From: Spirodela intermedia
Lineage: Eukaryota; Streptophyta; Magnoliopsida; Alismatales; Araceae
Reading direction: 5' to 3'
DNA length: 64,000 bases
Assembly (NCBI GenBank): GCA_902729315.2
Contig: LR746264.1
Coordinates: 10,819,878 to 10,883,877 of the forward strand
Part shown: positions 40,801-50,876 of the stretch, piece by piece
How positions within the stretch are numbered: position 1 is the stretch's first letter
How the letters are laid out: each line of letters opens with the position of its first letter
Translations under genes and position numbers: made by a program
The notes under the pieces: generated by a model
Database searches by the model: none
What the model saw: the letters and a program-made list of their open reading frames with translations, nothing else
What the model was told of the DNA's origin: nothing

Positions 40801-41325
40801 TAAACAGTAGATGGCATTGCAAATATGTCTGAGGAAATCAAAGATACAAGACGAACTAAAGTTTTCTGAACCACCTGACTCCAGCTGCCAGGGGCGGCAC
40901 AGAGATCGACCACTCTTTTTACCCCTGAAATTCAGAGACCAGAAGACATACCCACCCAAAAGTAACTTATTTTGCGAAATATAAGCGCGGTAATTTCTGC
41001 CATAAGAGAGCTGAAAAGTCGGACAAGACAGCAGGAGCCCACCTTGGAAGATGTTGAACTCCTCGTCAATCTGGAGCAGCTTGAATGCACTCCGAGCACG
41101 CCAGCCCTCTTCCTTTGCCTTGCGGTAATAGATATCCTGCTCAATACGAACCCCACGAACAGCACATTTCACCTCCATTAACGATCTGAGCGACACCTCC
41201 AATGAAGGAGATGATCACTATGAAAGACATGTGCACAAAAGGAGAAAAAATGGACCAACATGCACAAGTGAACACAGCAGAGTATTAATATATCATACCC
41301 GCTTATCCTTGGAAGCTTTCCCCAT
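37831..41325 (-). CDS. TRM7: TRM7/FTSJ1-type tRNA 2'-O-ribose methyltransferase, 11 exons
   Basis: SAM-dependent enzyme that methylates the 2'-OH of anticodon-loop nucleotides 32 and 34 in yeast and human relatives; cytosolic. Exons: 41325-41299, 41136-41043, 40924-40875, 40760-40711, 40440-40332, 40052-39992, 39914-39862, 39557-39465, 39039-38976, 38323-38216, 38093-37831. All phases agree, giving 323 residues. Markers are [20 protein letters not shown] at the N-terminus, the SAM motif [41 protein letters not shown] and IAKIFRG. The catalytic K-D-K-E tetrad is complete: K28, D126, K166, E201. The C-terminal plant part contains [15 protein letters not shown] and SYPLP. Exons are as small as 27 bases. 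It is probably active. Confidence 0.94.
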
Positions 41326-41599
41326 ATCCAACGATTAGTCGACAAAGGTTCACAATAGAGAGACCACGAATATTTGATAGTGATGAGAGATGAACAGCTG
41401 CGAGGCGGAGCAGCACGATGAGACGAGGCGACGAAACGAGTCGGGGAGTTGGTGAGGCGAGGCGGCGAAGCAACGAGACGCACGGCGAGGTGACGACGTG
41501 GGGCGGCGAGATGTCGATGCGACGGCGCCCTAGAGAACGAGGCAGACGAGAGAAACTTGGCAAAAAACGGGTTGAAGGGGCTCGCTCCTAATTTAACTA

Positions 41600-43080
41600 T
41601 TTGCAAAAGAAAAGAAAGTCAAAATTGAGTAGAAAATGAGTGAAAATAGTTATTTTGTAAATATATATGCAACTTTATCATTTGATTGTGTATAATAATG
41701 GTATATAATAGAATCAAAATTCATTTGGATTGAGTGTCTCTCAATTGAGGATTAATTTCAATATGTTTAGTCTTGTCGTAATACTTTTAGTCTTAATACT
41801 GTAATAGAGTTTGAATAGAGGTTTGATTACTCTTCCAAATAATCAACTTACATTTAGAAATATATAATAATATGTAGTAGATTTTCTGTCATCATGAGAT
41901 TAAACCTAATATACATCTATAATTTCTCTATTTTTAATTGTCCTAACTAGGTGAAGAATAATAGTTTCTTATTTCAAATACTTCAATATTTGTTGAACAG
42001 ATTATGTGTTTGGTGCGCAGTGCATATGTATACTGATTAATTACACCTAAAGAATAAGTAGATTAAGTCTAATAATTGATAAGTATAACCATTTATCAAT
42101 TATTTGTTGGTATATACTTTAACTTCGACTGAAAATTCATCATCATTAGTGTTGGTTAGATGATGATTGCGCTTTGTATATGTGATAACTTGCATATCAA
42201 CTTCATAGTCTACGTTAAGGGTTTTACTTCATATTATCTTTGGCATACATACAAATCAGTTTTTGATTTTTTAATTTCAATGCCAAGTAAATACCTCAGA
42301 TCTTCAAAGTTTTTAAACTTAAAACTTCTTTGTTTCGTTTCAAAGCCAGTATATCATATACATCATCTCCAATAAAAATCATATCATCAATGTAAACAAT
42401 CAAAAATCTCACATTTCACAAATCTTATTTCTACAAATAGAAAATGATATATATTTACTTCTTGATATCCAAATTATAGTATTACTTTTTGTAGCCTACC
42501 TAATCATATTTTTCATTAGCAATTGCAAAAAAAAAAAGGTTATTAAACGATTGATGACTGAAAGTTAGGTACAAGCTTTTAGATTCAAATGACTCTTTAA
42601 GGGTGGCAGATGTCAAGGTAATGAAATATTTAATTGGATAAAACATTATCTATTTATATTATAAACAATGTGTCATTTTCTGTAAAAGGCTCTCTCTTAT
42701 ATTGGAGTGAGAATCTTAAGGTCAAGGAGTTCAATAAAGGTTTCGATTATCTATTTTTGTGTTCTTTTTTAGTTAGATCAGGTTCCCTAGGGTCTTTTGA
42801 GCTCACAAAGATAGTAATTGTCTAGCGTCAAAACCCTCAACTTCTCCATATAAAAATCACATTTGACAATATGAAGATGATGGTAAGATTTATTGCTATT
42901 TGTGTTATGCTTCGTCCTTTTGTCCTTCGCTATTCTCTTTGCATCTTCAATACCTATATTTCATCATTGTTCAAAGCTACGTATCTCACATCAGCTATCT
43001 GCCACATTTGCCATTGCCCCTAGAAAAACTCAGATCCATAGTTTTGCACGAGTCAACATTATCAAAGTGTTAATAGTATA
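41600..43080. other. AT-rich repeat DNA with an antisense copia-type reverse transcriptase remnant
   Basis: Base composition changes sharply from the TRM7 promoter into AT-rich DNA. On the minus strand, about 42410-42300 reads VYIDDMIFIGDDVYD, the catalytic YVDD-type box of copia-class reverse transcriptase. Degenerate flanking sequence matches the block before it in the polyprotein. No complete element or LTRs were delimited. Confidence 0.55.
42270..42500 (-). mobile_element. Fragment of a Ty1/copia reverse transcriptase
   Basis: Minus-strand translation around 42405-42360 contains the RT active-site-like IDDM box followed by IFIGDD. Frames before and after are interrupted by stops. It is opposite in orientation to the large copia element at 43555-50513, so it comes from a separate insertion. 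Confidence 0.6.
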
Positions 43081-43354
43081 AGGATATATATTTATAAATA
43101 TGTATATCCTTATAAACCCAAAGGAATAGATCGCATATTTTCTTACTTCTCCTCTAACACATCGCCTCTCCTCATAGGCGAACCTTGACTCACCACCAAC
43201 TCAGTTCATCATCTCTCAGACTCACCAATGTCTCTCTTCCATTACCTTGGATCACTCTCGCCTCATCTCCATTCAATTAAGAAGCCAAGGGAAAACAAGA
43301 AGAGAGTGAGAAAATCCAATAATGAGAACGAGAGAGAGGGGGGGAGAGAGAGAG

Positions 43355-43554
43355 ATGGCAAGGACATTAGTAATGTCTCCCTTTGCCAACATACTAGTAT
43401 TCTTCTTGTGCCTCTCCCTTGTTATTGTCCAAGGTTATGTTGTGCGAGAAGAGAGGCCACAAAAGTTGGGAAAGGAGAAGGTCACCCAACTCCACTTTTT
43501 CTTTCATGATGCTCACAGTGGTAAGAACCCCACCAGTGCTTTCATCGTTAGACC
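43355..43554 (+). pseudogene. Dirigent protein gene, 5' part, interrupted by a copia element
   Basis: Codons 1-66 of a dirigent-family protein, a family that steers phenoxy-radical coupling in lignan or lignin formation in the apoplast. It starts MARTLVMSPFANILVFF with a hydrophobic signal peptide, then KVTQLHFFFHDAHSGKNPTS, which matches the dirigent N-terminus. The frame stops matching dirigent sequence after AGA CC at 43550-43554, where the retrotransposon begins. The 3' part is at 50514-50876 in the correct frame. TATA-like TTATAAA elements lie at about 43090-43113, and a GA run precedes the ATG. Confidence 0.9.
43550..43554. repeat. Target-site duplication AGACC, left copy
   Basis: Five bases directly before the 5' LTR. 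The same five bases occur at 50514-50518 directly after the 3' LTR. A 5-bp duplication is normal for Ty1/copia integration. Confidence 0.85.
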
Positions 43555-43930
43555 TATTGATGGTGTCAGTCCATCACAGCTGACCTGTTCGAGAGATGTG
43601 CGAGAGAACCTCTCTCATCTCAACCATTCGGGAGATGTGAGAAAGAGCTCTCCCATCTGGCTCACTCGAGAGGCATGCGAGGAGTAAGAGGATGGCGACA
43701 TGGTAGTCATGTCAACCCTTTTGACCCATTCGAGGGTCATGTAGAGAGAGAACAAGGGTGTTGTAGTTGTCACCTTTGAGATGTGTGGGTTTGATTGCAC
43801 GTAGATCGAGATACTTCTTTCTAGAGATTGATTATCTTTTCCTATTCATTATAAATAGGACATGTATTTCTTCTTTTTTGAGCATGACGATAAATTCTTT
43901 CCTTCTCTCTTGATTCTATTTTCTTTCTAT

Positions 43931-44349
43931 TGAGACGCTAACATCCCAAATGGGCCAAAAGGGAAAGGGATCTCGAAGACGTCGGCCCAATCCAAGATCG
44001 GAGTAGGACAGATGAAATCCAAACACCAAAGGTGACAACCACATGTGGGATCATGTATAATAGGAAATGTGTGCGACGGACGAAGTTCGGTGGGGAACCA
44101 TGCCGACCCAATAGAGATAGAGCATGGCACCCACGTCCCATCAAACTTGAGTACTCTATGATAGAAGGTAGTGGCCAATGCTAGAGGGCTTCAACTATAA
44201 AGAGAAGCTAAACAGCCACAAGAAAAGCAGGTTGGGAGAACTTCACGAAGACTCCTTATGGAGCTCAAAACAACAATCCCAAGACCGAACATGTCTTGGT
44301 TATTATTCTCTCTCTTTATCTTTATTCCTCATATCCCTCAATGATTATC

Positions 44350-44423
<74 letters not shown>

Positions 44424-44561
44424 GCCTCGATCTCAATCATTCTCGACTTCCCAACAAGAGTTCTTTGGCATCCAGGACATCTGAAGCTTTCGTATGAGAC
44501 CAATTTATCTATTAAACTCGTATGTATTTTGACTTCTTACAAAAAGGGGCTCATCACTTAC
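43931..44561. mobile_element. 631-bp nested insertion inside the 5' LTR
   Basis: The segment is absent from the 3' LTR at the matching place and is flanked by TCTAT at 43926-43930 and 44562-44566, a probable 5-bp target duplication. It starts TGAGACGC, contains a long CT microsatellite (44354-44420) and an A5G4 purine tract near its end, and has no protein of its own. It may be a solo LTR or a small non-autonomous (TRIM-like) element; the ends are not a clean TG...CA. Confidence 0.65.
44354..44420. repeat. (CT)n microsatellite, the longest in the window
   Basis: Over 30 CT repeats, lying inside the nested insert in the 5' LTR. Open frames across it read as Leu-Ser repeats and are not genes. 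Confidence 0.95.
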
Positions 44562-47214
44562 TCTATCAACTCTATTTCTTTTTTTGCTATTTTTCTTTCT
44601 TCTATTACAAGTGAAGTCCTTATAAAAGAAGATAAGAGTCTATTATTAACTCTCCAATATTTGAGTCATCTCGAAGACATTGAGATGTAGATTAAAAGTA
44701 TTTAGTAGAAGTCTTGTTCTCATCAGGATTCTTGATAGCTGGGTGATTTATCTTCTATTTATTTTCACTGATATTTAGAAATTGAGTTTTCACTATTATT
44801 GTGATTTTATACTTATATATTTTTTATACAAGTGATATTTAAATATTGATTTAATTATTTCTAGATTTACTATAGCTTCTAAGCTACATAATGATATCCA
44901 AAAGTTAGATAAGTCTTTTAACTTTAATCTCTAGAATCATCCTATGTATGATGTATTGTTGCAGACTAACTTGTATAAGACTTTGGTTGGACCAAAGTTA
45001 AATAAGATAAGTACTAATGATTGAGAGACAATAGAAAAGAAGGACATAAATTTTATTTGTACACGTCTATCTGATTGGGCTCTTCAATAGGTTATGGATA
45101 AATATAATCCAAATAAATTTTAAAAGAACTTAGAGAAATGATGTGTACCAAAGTCGATGATGAGCAAATTGACATTGAAGAGAAAACTATTTGAATTACG
45201 TATGTTAAATGGAGATGATTTGTCATCTCATATTGATTATTTTAATCAATTATTGAATGACTTACTTATAAAATTAAAATTTTCTAATAAAATAAAGTTA
45301 TTAGTTTACTTATCTCTCTTACTAATTCATATGATCATCTTATTATGACTTTGTTATATGGTAGTACAACACCCATTCTTGAAGATGTTATTGACTCATT
45401 GATGAAATATTATCATCGAAACAAAGATGTTGATGAAGCTTGTAGTGAAGGTTTATATGTAAAAGATAAAATAGAACGTGAAAAGTAAAAGGAGAAAGAA
45501 TCATCAAGAGATAAGAAAAATTAGTCTAAGTCACGAACAAATTAGTTGAAAAATCAAACTTGTCACAAGTTTCATGAGAAGAGACACTTATAAAGAGATT
45601 ATTTGAAAAACTAGTAATAAGACAATAAGAGGTGAATCTCAACTAATGTTGCAAAGGTTAAGAACAGAGAAGATTGTGAAGTTTATTTTATACTTATTGT
45701 AGTTGAGTTGTTGAATACATAAATTTTTGATACTGATTGTTCTTATCATATGTGTCATAATGCTGACTGATTTGACTTATACATAAGTGTGACATGAGTT
45801 ATTTCTATAGAAAATAATATAACTTGTGAAGTTGTAGCCATTGATTTAGTGAAGGTTTAAATGTTTGACAAAGTGGTCTGAGAGCTTGAAAATATTCATC
45901 ATGTTCCAACATTGTACCACAATTTGATTTTGCTTAGAGTTTTGAAGGCGAATGAATGTTATTTCAAATGAGAGAATAGAATCATCAAAATTATCAAGAG
46001 ATCACTTGTCGTGATGAAGGGAAGATGTTAACGAGAAAATATTTATAAACTTAAAGGGAGTGTTGTTGTAGGTGGAGCTTGTGTTGCGACACTAGATAAT
46101 TTTATAATTGATGACACACTTTATGATATCTGTGATTGGCTCATATGAGTGAGACAAATATACAGAAGCTACATATACAAGGACTATTACATGATGTGAG
46201 AACTTGTAAATTGAATTATTATAAGTACTATATCATAAAAAATAGTATAGGGTGATATTCAAAGTAATGAAATATGATATGGGTGGTAAGTTGAATTATA
46301 TTTATGTAGATGTGTGTGATAAGATTGATGTGACATCGATGGGTGGTGTTCAATATTTTCTAACCTTTGTTGATAATTTTTTCAAGAAAGTTTAAGTATT
46401 TTTCTTGAAGCACAAGTGAAAAATATTTGCAAAGTTCAAGACTTGATGTGTGAATTTAAAATTTTGCAGACTAACAATGGTAAGAATTTAAGAATTTTGA
46501 ATTTGATTAGTTTTGTGATGAACATGATATTCAATGTCATTATACAGTGAAGTACTTTTTACAACAAACGGTGTTGTTGAATGCATAAATCGTATGATTA
46601 CTAAGAGAGTATGATGTTTATGATTGAATGTTGACTTACTCAAAGAATTTTGAACATAAGTTATGACTATGATAACTTATTTGCTAAATAGATTACCAAA
46701 TTTTGTTATTGATGGAAAGGTTGCTGAAAAGGTATAAACTAAAAATTATGTTGATTATTCAAATTTACATATATTTAGATGTCCAATAAATGTTCTTACA
46801 CCTGCTAATGAGAGATCGAAGCTAGATCTAAAGTTGAAGAAATGTATCTTCTTAGGCTATAAAACTAACATGAAGTGATATTGACTATAAGATTTAGAGA
46901 TGAAGAAAGTTATTTTTAGTAGGGATGTGATTTTTGATCAAAATCATATGTTGAAGTCTTTTTCTACAAAGCACAAGGTTCAAGAATCTAATGATACTCG
47001 AGTTGTAGACACAACAAGACTGAAGATGAAGATTGTGTAGAGTCCTCTTAGTTATATTGTGAGTGAAGATTGAGTTATATAATCTTCATATATTCTTGAT
47101 TAATTGTAGAATCATAGTAAATAATGAGCCCATAACTTTTTAGGAGTCAACTAGTTATTCTAAAAAGGAGAAGTGGATACATGCAATGTTTGAGAGGCTC
47201 GAGTGGCTATGGAC

Positions 47215-48365
47215 TAATGGGGGCACGTGTGCCCCACTCCCCTTCCACGTTATCAATGGTCAATCAGTTGTGAGGCAAAAAGTGATTGTACACACATGAG
47301 AAAGAGACTCATTACTTAAAAAGGTGATATTACTATATATTCGTCCAAAACCTTGTTGTATAACTGATGTGGGGTTAAACCTACATCACATTTTTCCTAA
47401 AATGATTTTATTTATTTTAATATCTAAAATACTCTTTAGTTATAATAATGATATACCAATGATGACAACATTTTACAAGAGTATTATAGCATTTATTTCA
47501 ATCTCTCTCATGTAGACCGACGACTGGTGTTGGTTCAAATCCTAATACAATCAAAACTCATATTTTTATCTAATTAAATTGTGACTTTCTTGTAAATCAC
47601 TGGTGAATGATTAAGTCGCTAGAATTACTCGATCATCAATAAAAATTTTATCAACTCGATTTGCAGAACATTCTTATTAAAATTGTTGAACGATTCATGA
47701 TAAAAGGATCATGAATCCATCAAGTAAAATATTTCTAATTGATTGACGAACAAGTCATCACTGGTAAGAAGACGATCCACAAGGAGATGAATCACCACCT
47801 CTTGAGAGCGTACCAGATGCGATGAAGAGCCTCCTCTAACAACACATTGCTATCGTGACGTGGAAACTCTATTTTCTTACTTTCAAGTTAATTTTTAATT
47901 TATTTACTGATAATTTATGTGATTTAAATTCACTAAACAATTCTTCATTCAATTATGATTCTTTCAACTTTTACATATCTTAATTTGATCAATTAAATTG
48001 TCTATAATTACTTAAATAAGAATCATTAGGTGGAACTCTATTTTTGCCTGATTTACATTCATTGGGCGTTGATGTCATCTTGACCTCTGCACTCTTATTT
48101 TCCTTTTTCATGAATTTTTAATATATATTTCTAATTGTTTAAATATTTATTAATAAAAAATTATATTATTTGTGAAAAAAACTTAAAAATTATCCAATAT
48201 TATATTACATCCCTGTGATCAACTTGAAAACTTTTTACTATTTTTAGAACTTTTATTAAATTATAGTTGATATATTTATTTATAAATACTTCTAAATACT
48301 CAAAAATTAGTATTTTCTAGTTTTATAAATTTTAAATTTACGTGCTTTATTATATAATGACTAAG
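47215..48365. mobile_element. Probable second nested insertion between integrase and RT of the copia element
   Basis: The copia polyprotein can be followed to a relic of the block before RT (near 47145-47210: SYSKKEKWIHAMFERLEWLW) and resumes only near 48370 (YKTILVAKDLTQK at ~48418-48460). In intact relatives these are only a few dozen codons apart, so roughly 1.1 kb is extra. The extra DNA is very AT-rich, includes TGATGTGGGGTTAAACCTAC near 47361 (LTR-start-like), and has no recognisable protein. Exact ends and a duplication were not found. Confidence 0.45.
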
Positions 48366-49866
48366 TCATGTCAGTATACAAGAAGAAATTGCTGATAATT
48401 GATGGTGATCAGTCACAGTACAAGACAATACTTGTTGCAAAAGATTTGACACAAAAGTAGAAAATTGATTATACATAGATCTTTTAACCTATTGTGAAGC
48501 ACACATCAGTTGGCTTTGTGTTAGCCATTGTCGCACTTAAAAATATAGAGCTTGAGTATTTAGACGTGAAGACGATGTTCTTTTATAAAGATTTAGAGGA
48601 GACTATTTACATGCAGTAGTTGGAGAGTTTCATTATGTAATGATCAAAATATCTTGTTTGTCAATTGAAGAAGTTTCTTTATGGGTTGAAACATACATCA
48701 AGTCAATGGTATAATAAGTTTACCTCTTATATGTTGAAGATTGACTATACAATGTGCGATTTTGACTATTGTGTTTATATGAAGATTTGTGATGATGGTT
48801 CTTTAATTATTTAGATACTCTACATTGAGAATATGTTCATTACTTCAAAGAATTCACATGAGATTGTTAGATTGAAAGTACTATTGAACAAAAAAATTGA
48901 CATGAAGAATCTTGATGTGATAAAGAAGATTATTAGTATAGAGATCTATAAATATTAAGAGTTAAGTCAACTATGATTAACTTAGAAGAGTTATCTTTTA
49001 AAGGTGGTGGATCTATGTGGTATGAGTAATGTTAAAATAGTGAGCACTTCTCTAATTAGTCATTTCAGATTATCTATTACTCAATGTTCGACATATAAAG
49101 AATATATTATTGAGATGAAACAAATCCTTTATGTTAGTGCAGTTGGCTCTCTCATGTATGTTATGATCTGTATTAGATCAAGTATTACCCATGTAGTTGG
49201 ACTTGTGAGTAGGTTTATGAGTAATCTAAAAAAAAAGTACTAGAGCGTAGTAAAGAGGATTCTCTTATATCTAAAGAGTTATTTAGATTTCAGAATCTAT
49301 TTTGACTGAAAAATTTATCTTTTTATTGTTGACTTTGTTGATGTAGATTTTGTTAAGAATTTAGATCATCAAATATTTATGACATGATATATTTTACTAT
49401 AGTTAGTAAAGTAGTCAGCTAAAAGTCTACACTTTAAACTATTGTTGCATTATCTATGATTGAGACATAGTACATGACAACTATTGAAGTGGTTAAAGAG
49501 GCCTTGTGGTTGAAAGGATTACTGAGTGAACTTAGAATCTAATAGAGTGAAGTTCCTCTACATTATCACAGTTAGAATGTTATTTACTTAGCAAATAATC
49601 ATATCTATCATGCACAATTGATTGAAACATACTAATTTATGGTATCACAAGATCTATGAGTTGATAAATTCTAGAGATATCTCTCTAGAGAAGGTTTACA
49701 CAGATAAGAATGTTGCTGATATATTGACGAAAGTCGTCACATTAAAGAATTTAAAATATTATTTAAATTTTATTCATATTATAGGTACCTTATAGAAGGT
49801 GAAGAACTTGTAGCATGGAGAGATGTCAATTCCAGATGTAGTGATGATGGCTACTAAGGTGGAGTT

Positions 49867-50513
49867 TGTCAACAATGTCAATCCATCATGGCTAACTCGT
49901 TCAAGAGATGTGCCAGAGAACTTTTCTCATCTCAATTATTCAGGAGACATGAGAGAGAGCTCTCATGTCTGACTCACTTGGGAGGCATGTAAAGAGTAAG
50001 GGGGGTAGTGACATAGTAGTCATGTCAACCCTTTTGACCCATTCAGGGGTCATGTAGAGAGAGAATGAGGGTAGTTGTAGTTGTCACTTTAGAGATGTAT
50101 GGGCATGACTGCACGTAGATCGATATACTTTTTCCTAGGGATCAATTATCTTTTCTTATTCACTATAAATAAGGTATGTATTTCTTTTTTTTGGCACAAC
50201 AGAGGATGAAGTCTCTCTTTCTCTCTTGGTTCTATTGTCTTTCTTCATCAACTCTATTCTTTTTCTTGGTATCTTCTCTTTCTTTTATTGTAGGTGAAGT
50301 CCTTATAAAAGGAGATAAGACTTTATTGTTAACTTTCTAGTGTGTGAGTCATCTCAAGGGTATTGAGACATAGATTAGAAGTGTTTAGTGGAAGTCTTAT
50401 TCTTATCAAGATTCCTAATAGCTTGGCGATTTCTCTTCTATTTGTTCTCACTAATATTCAAAAATTGAGTTTCCACTATTATTGTGATCTTGTACTTGCA
50501 TATTTTTTCTACA
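49867..50513 (+). repeat. 3' LTR of the copia element
   Basis: Follows a purine-rich tract (AAGGTGGAG), starts TGTCAACAATGTCA and ends TCTACA. A TATA-like CTATAAATAAGG lies near 50163. In a 78-base stretch near the LTR starts I count 15 differences from the 5' LTR, 14 of them transitions. This points to an old, methylation-decayed insertion. Confidence 0.85.
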
Positions 50514-50876
50514 AGACCCAATGACACTTTTTCCTTCAATTTTGGCTCACTTATTGTCATCGATGGCATCTTGACGGCTAGTGTGGACCGTGCCTCCAAG
50601 GTTGTTGGCAATGCCCAAGACTTGTACATATTAACTAACCTTACTAATTAGTCATTAGTCATGATAGTGGATTTTGGGTTCACCATTGGGAAGTACAACA
50701 TGAGTTCCTTCAGCATGATGTCCAAGAACCCTCTCACGAGCCAAATGAGGGAGCTGGTGGTTGTTGGCAGAAGGGGCAAATTCCACATGGCCCACAATGT
50801 CACCTGCCTCCCTACATGTGCCACTATAGGCATCACTACCATTGTCGAGTACAGCATTACATTCCTACACTATTAG
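50514..50876 (+). pseudogene. Dirigent protein gene, 3' part
   Basis: Begins with the right AGACC copy (50514-50518) and continues in the frame left at 43554. It reads NDTFSFNFGSLIVIDGILT, then SKVVGNAQDLYI, VDFGFTIGKYNMSSFSM, RELVVVGRRGKFHMAHNVT and ends TIVEYSITFLHY, all dirigent-family blocks through to the natural C-terminus. The two parts together would make ~185 residues, the usual dirigent length. One in-frame TAG (50649-50651) interrupts it, probably arisen after the insertion. The gene is dead twice over. Confidence 0.9.

Larger units (their letters stand above)
43555..44830 (+). repeat. 5' LTR of the copia element (carrying a 631-bp nested insert)
   Basis: Aligns with the 3' LTR on both sides of 43931-44561. 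Without that insert it is 645 bases, against 647 for the 3' LTR. It begins TATTGATGG where TG would be expected, apparently a mutation of the terminal TG, and ends ...ATACA. A PBS-like AGTGATATTTAAATATTG follows. Confidence 0.85.
43555..50513 (+). mobile_element. Degenerate Ty1/copia LTR retrotransposon (Tnt1-like), inserted in a dirigent gene
   Basis: The order LTR - gag - protease - integrase - RT - RNase H - LTR on the plus strand identifies a copia element. Relics seen: gag at about 44930-45620 (LVGPKLNKI, LSSHIDYFNQLL, a zinc-knuckle-like CHKFHEKRH that lacks two cysteines); protease near 45725 (FDTDCSYHMCH); integrase near 46290-46390 (YVDVCDKIDVTSMGGVQYFL); RT at about 48400-48790; the block VGSLMYVMICIRSSITHVVG at 49147-49206; and the RNase H end near 49690-49740 (KVYTDKNVADILTKVVT). 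Every domain is broken by stops. The span is 6959 bases including nested inserts, bounded by AGACC duplications. Confidence 0.9.

Noticed and set aside
44178-44690. 170-codon frame with a long Leu-Ser run
   Set aside because: It is the translation of a CT microsatellite inside the nested LTR insert.
47520-47550. TGGTTCAAATCC, resembling a tRNA B box
   Set aside because: No matching A box or acceptor stem could be found around it; it sits in degenerate retroelement DNA.
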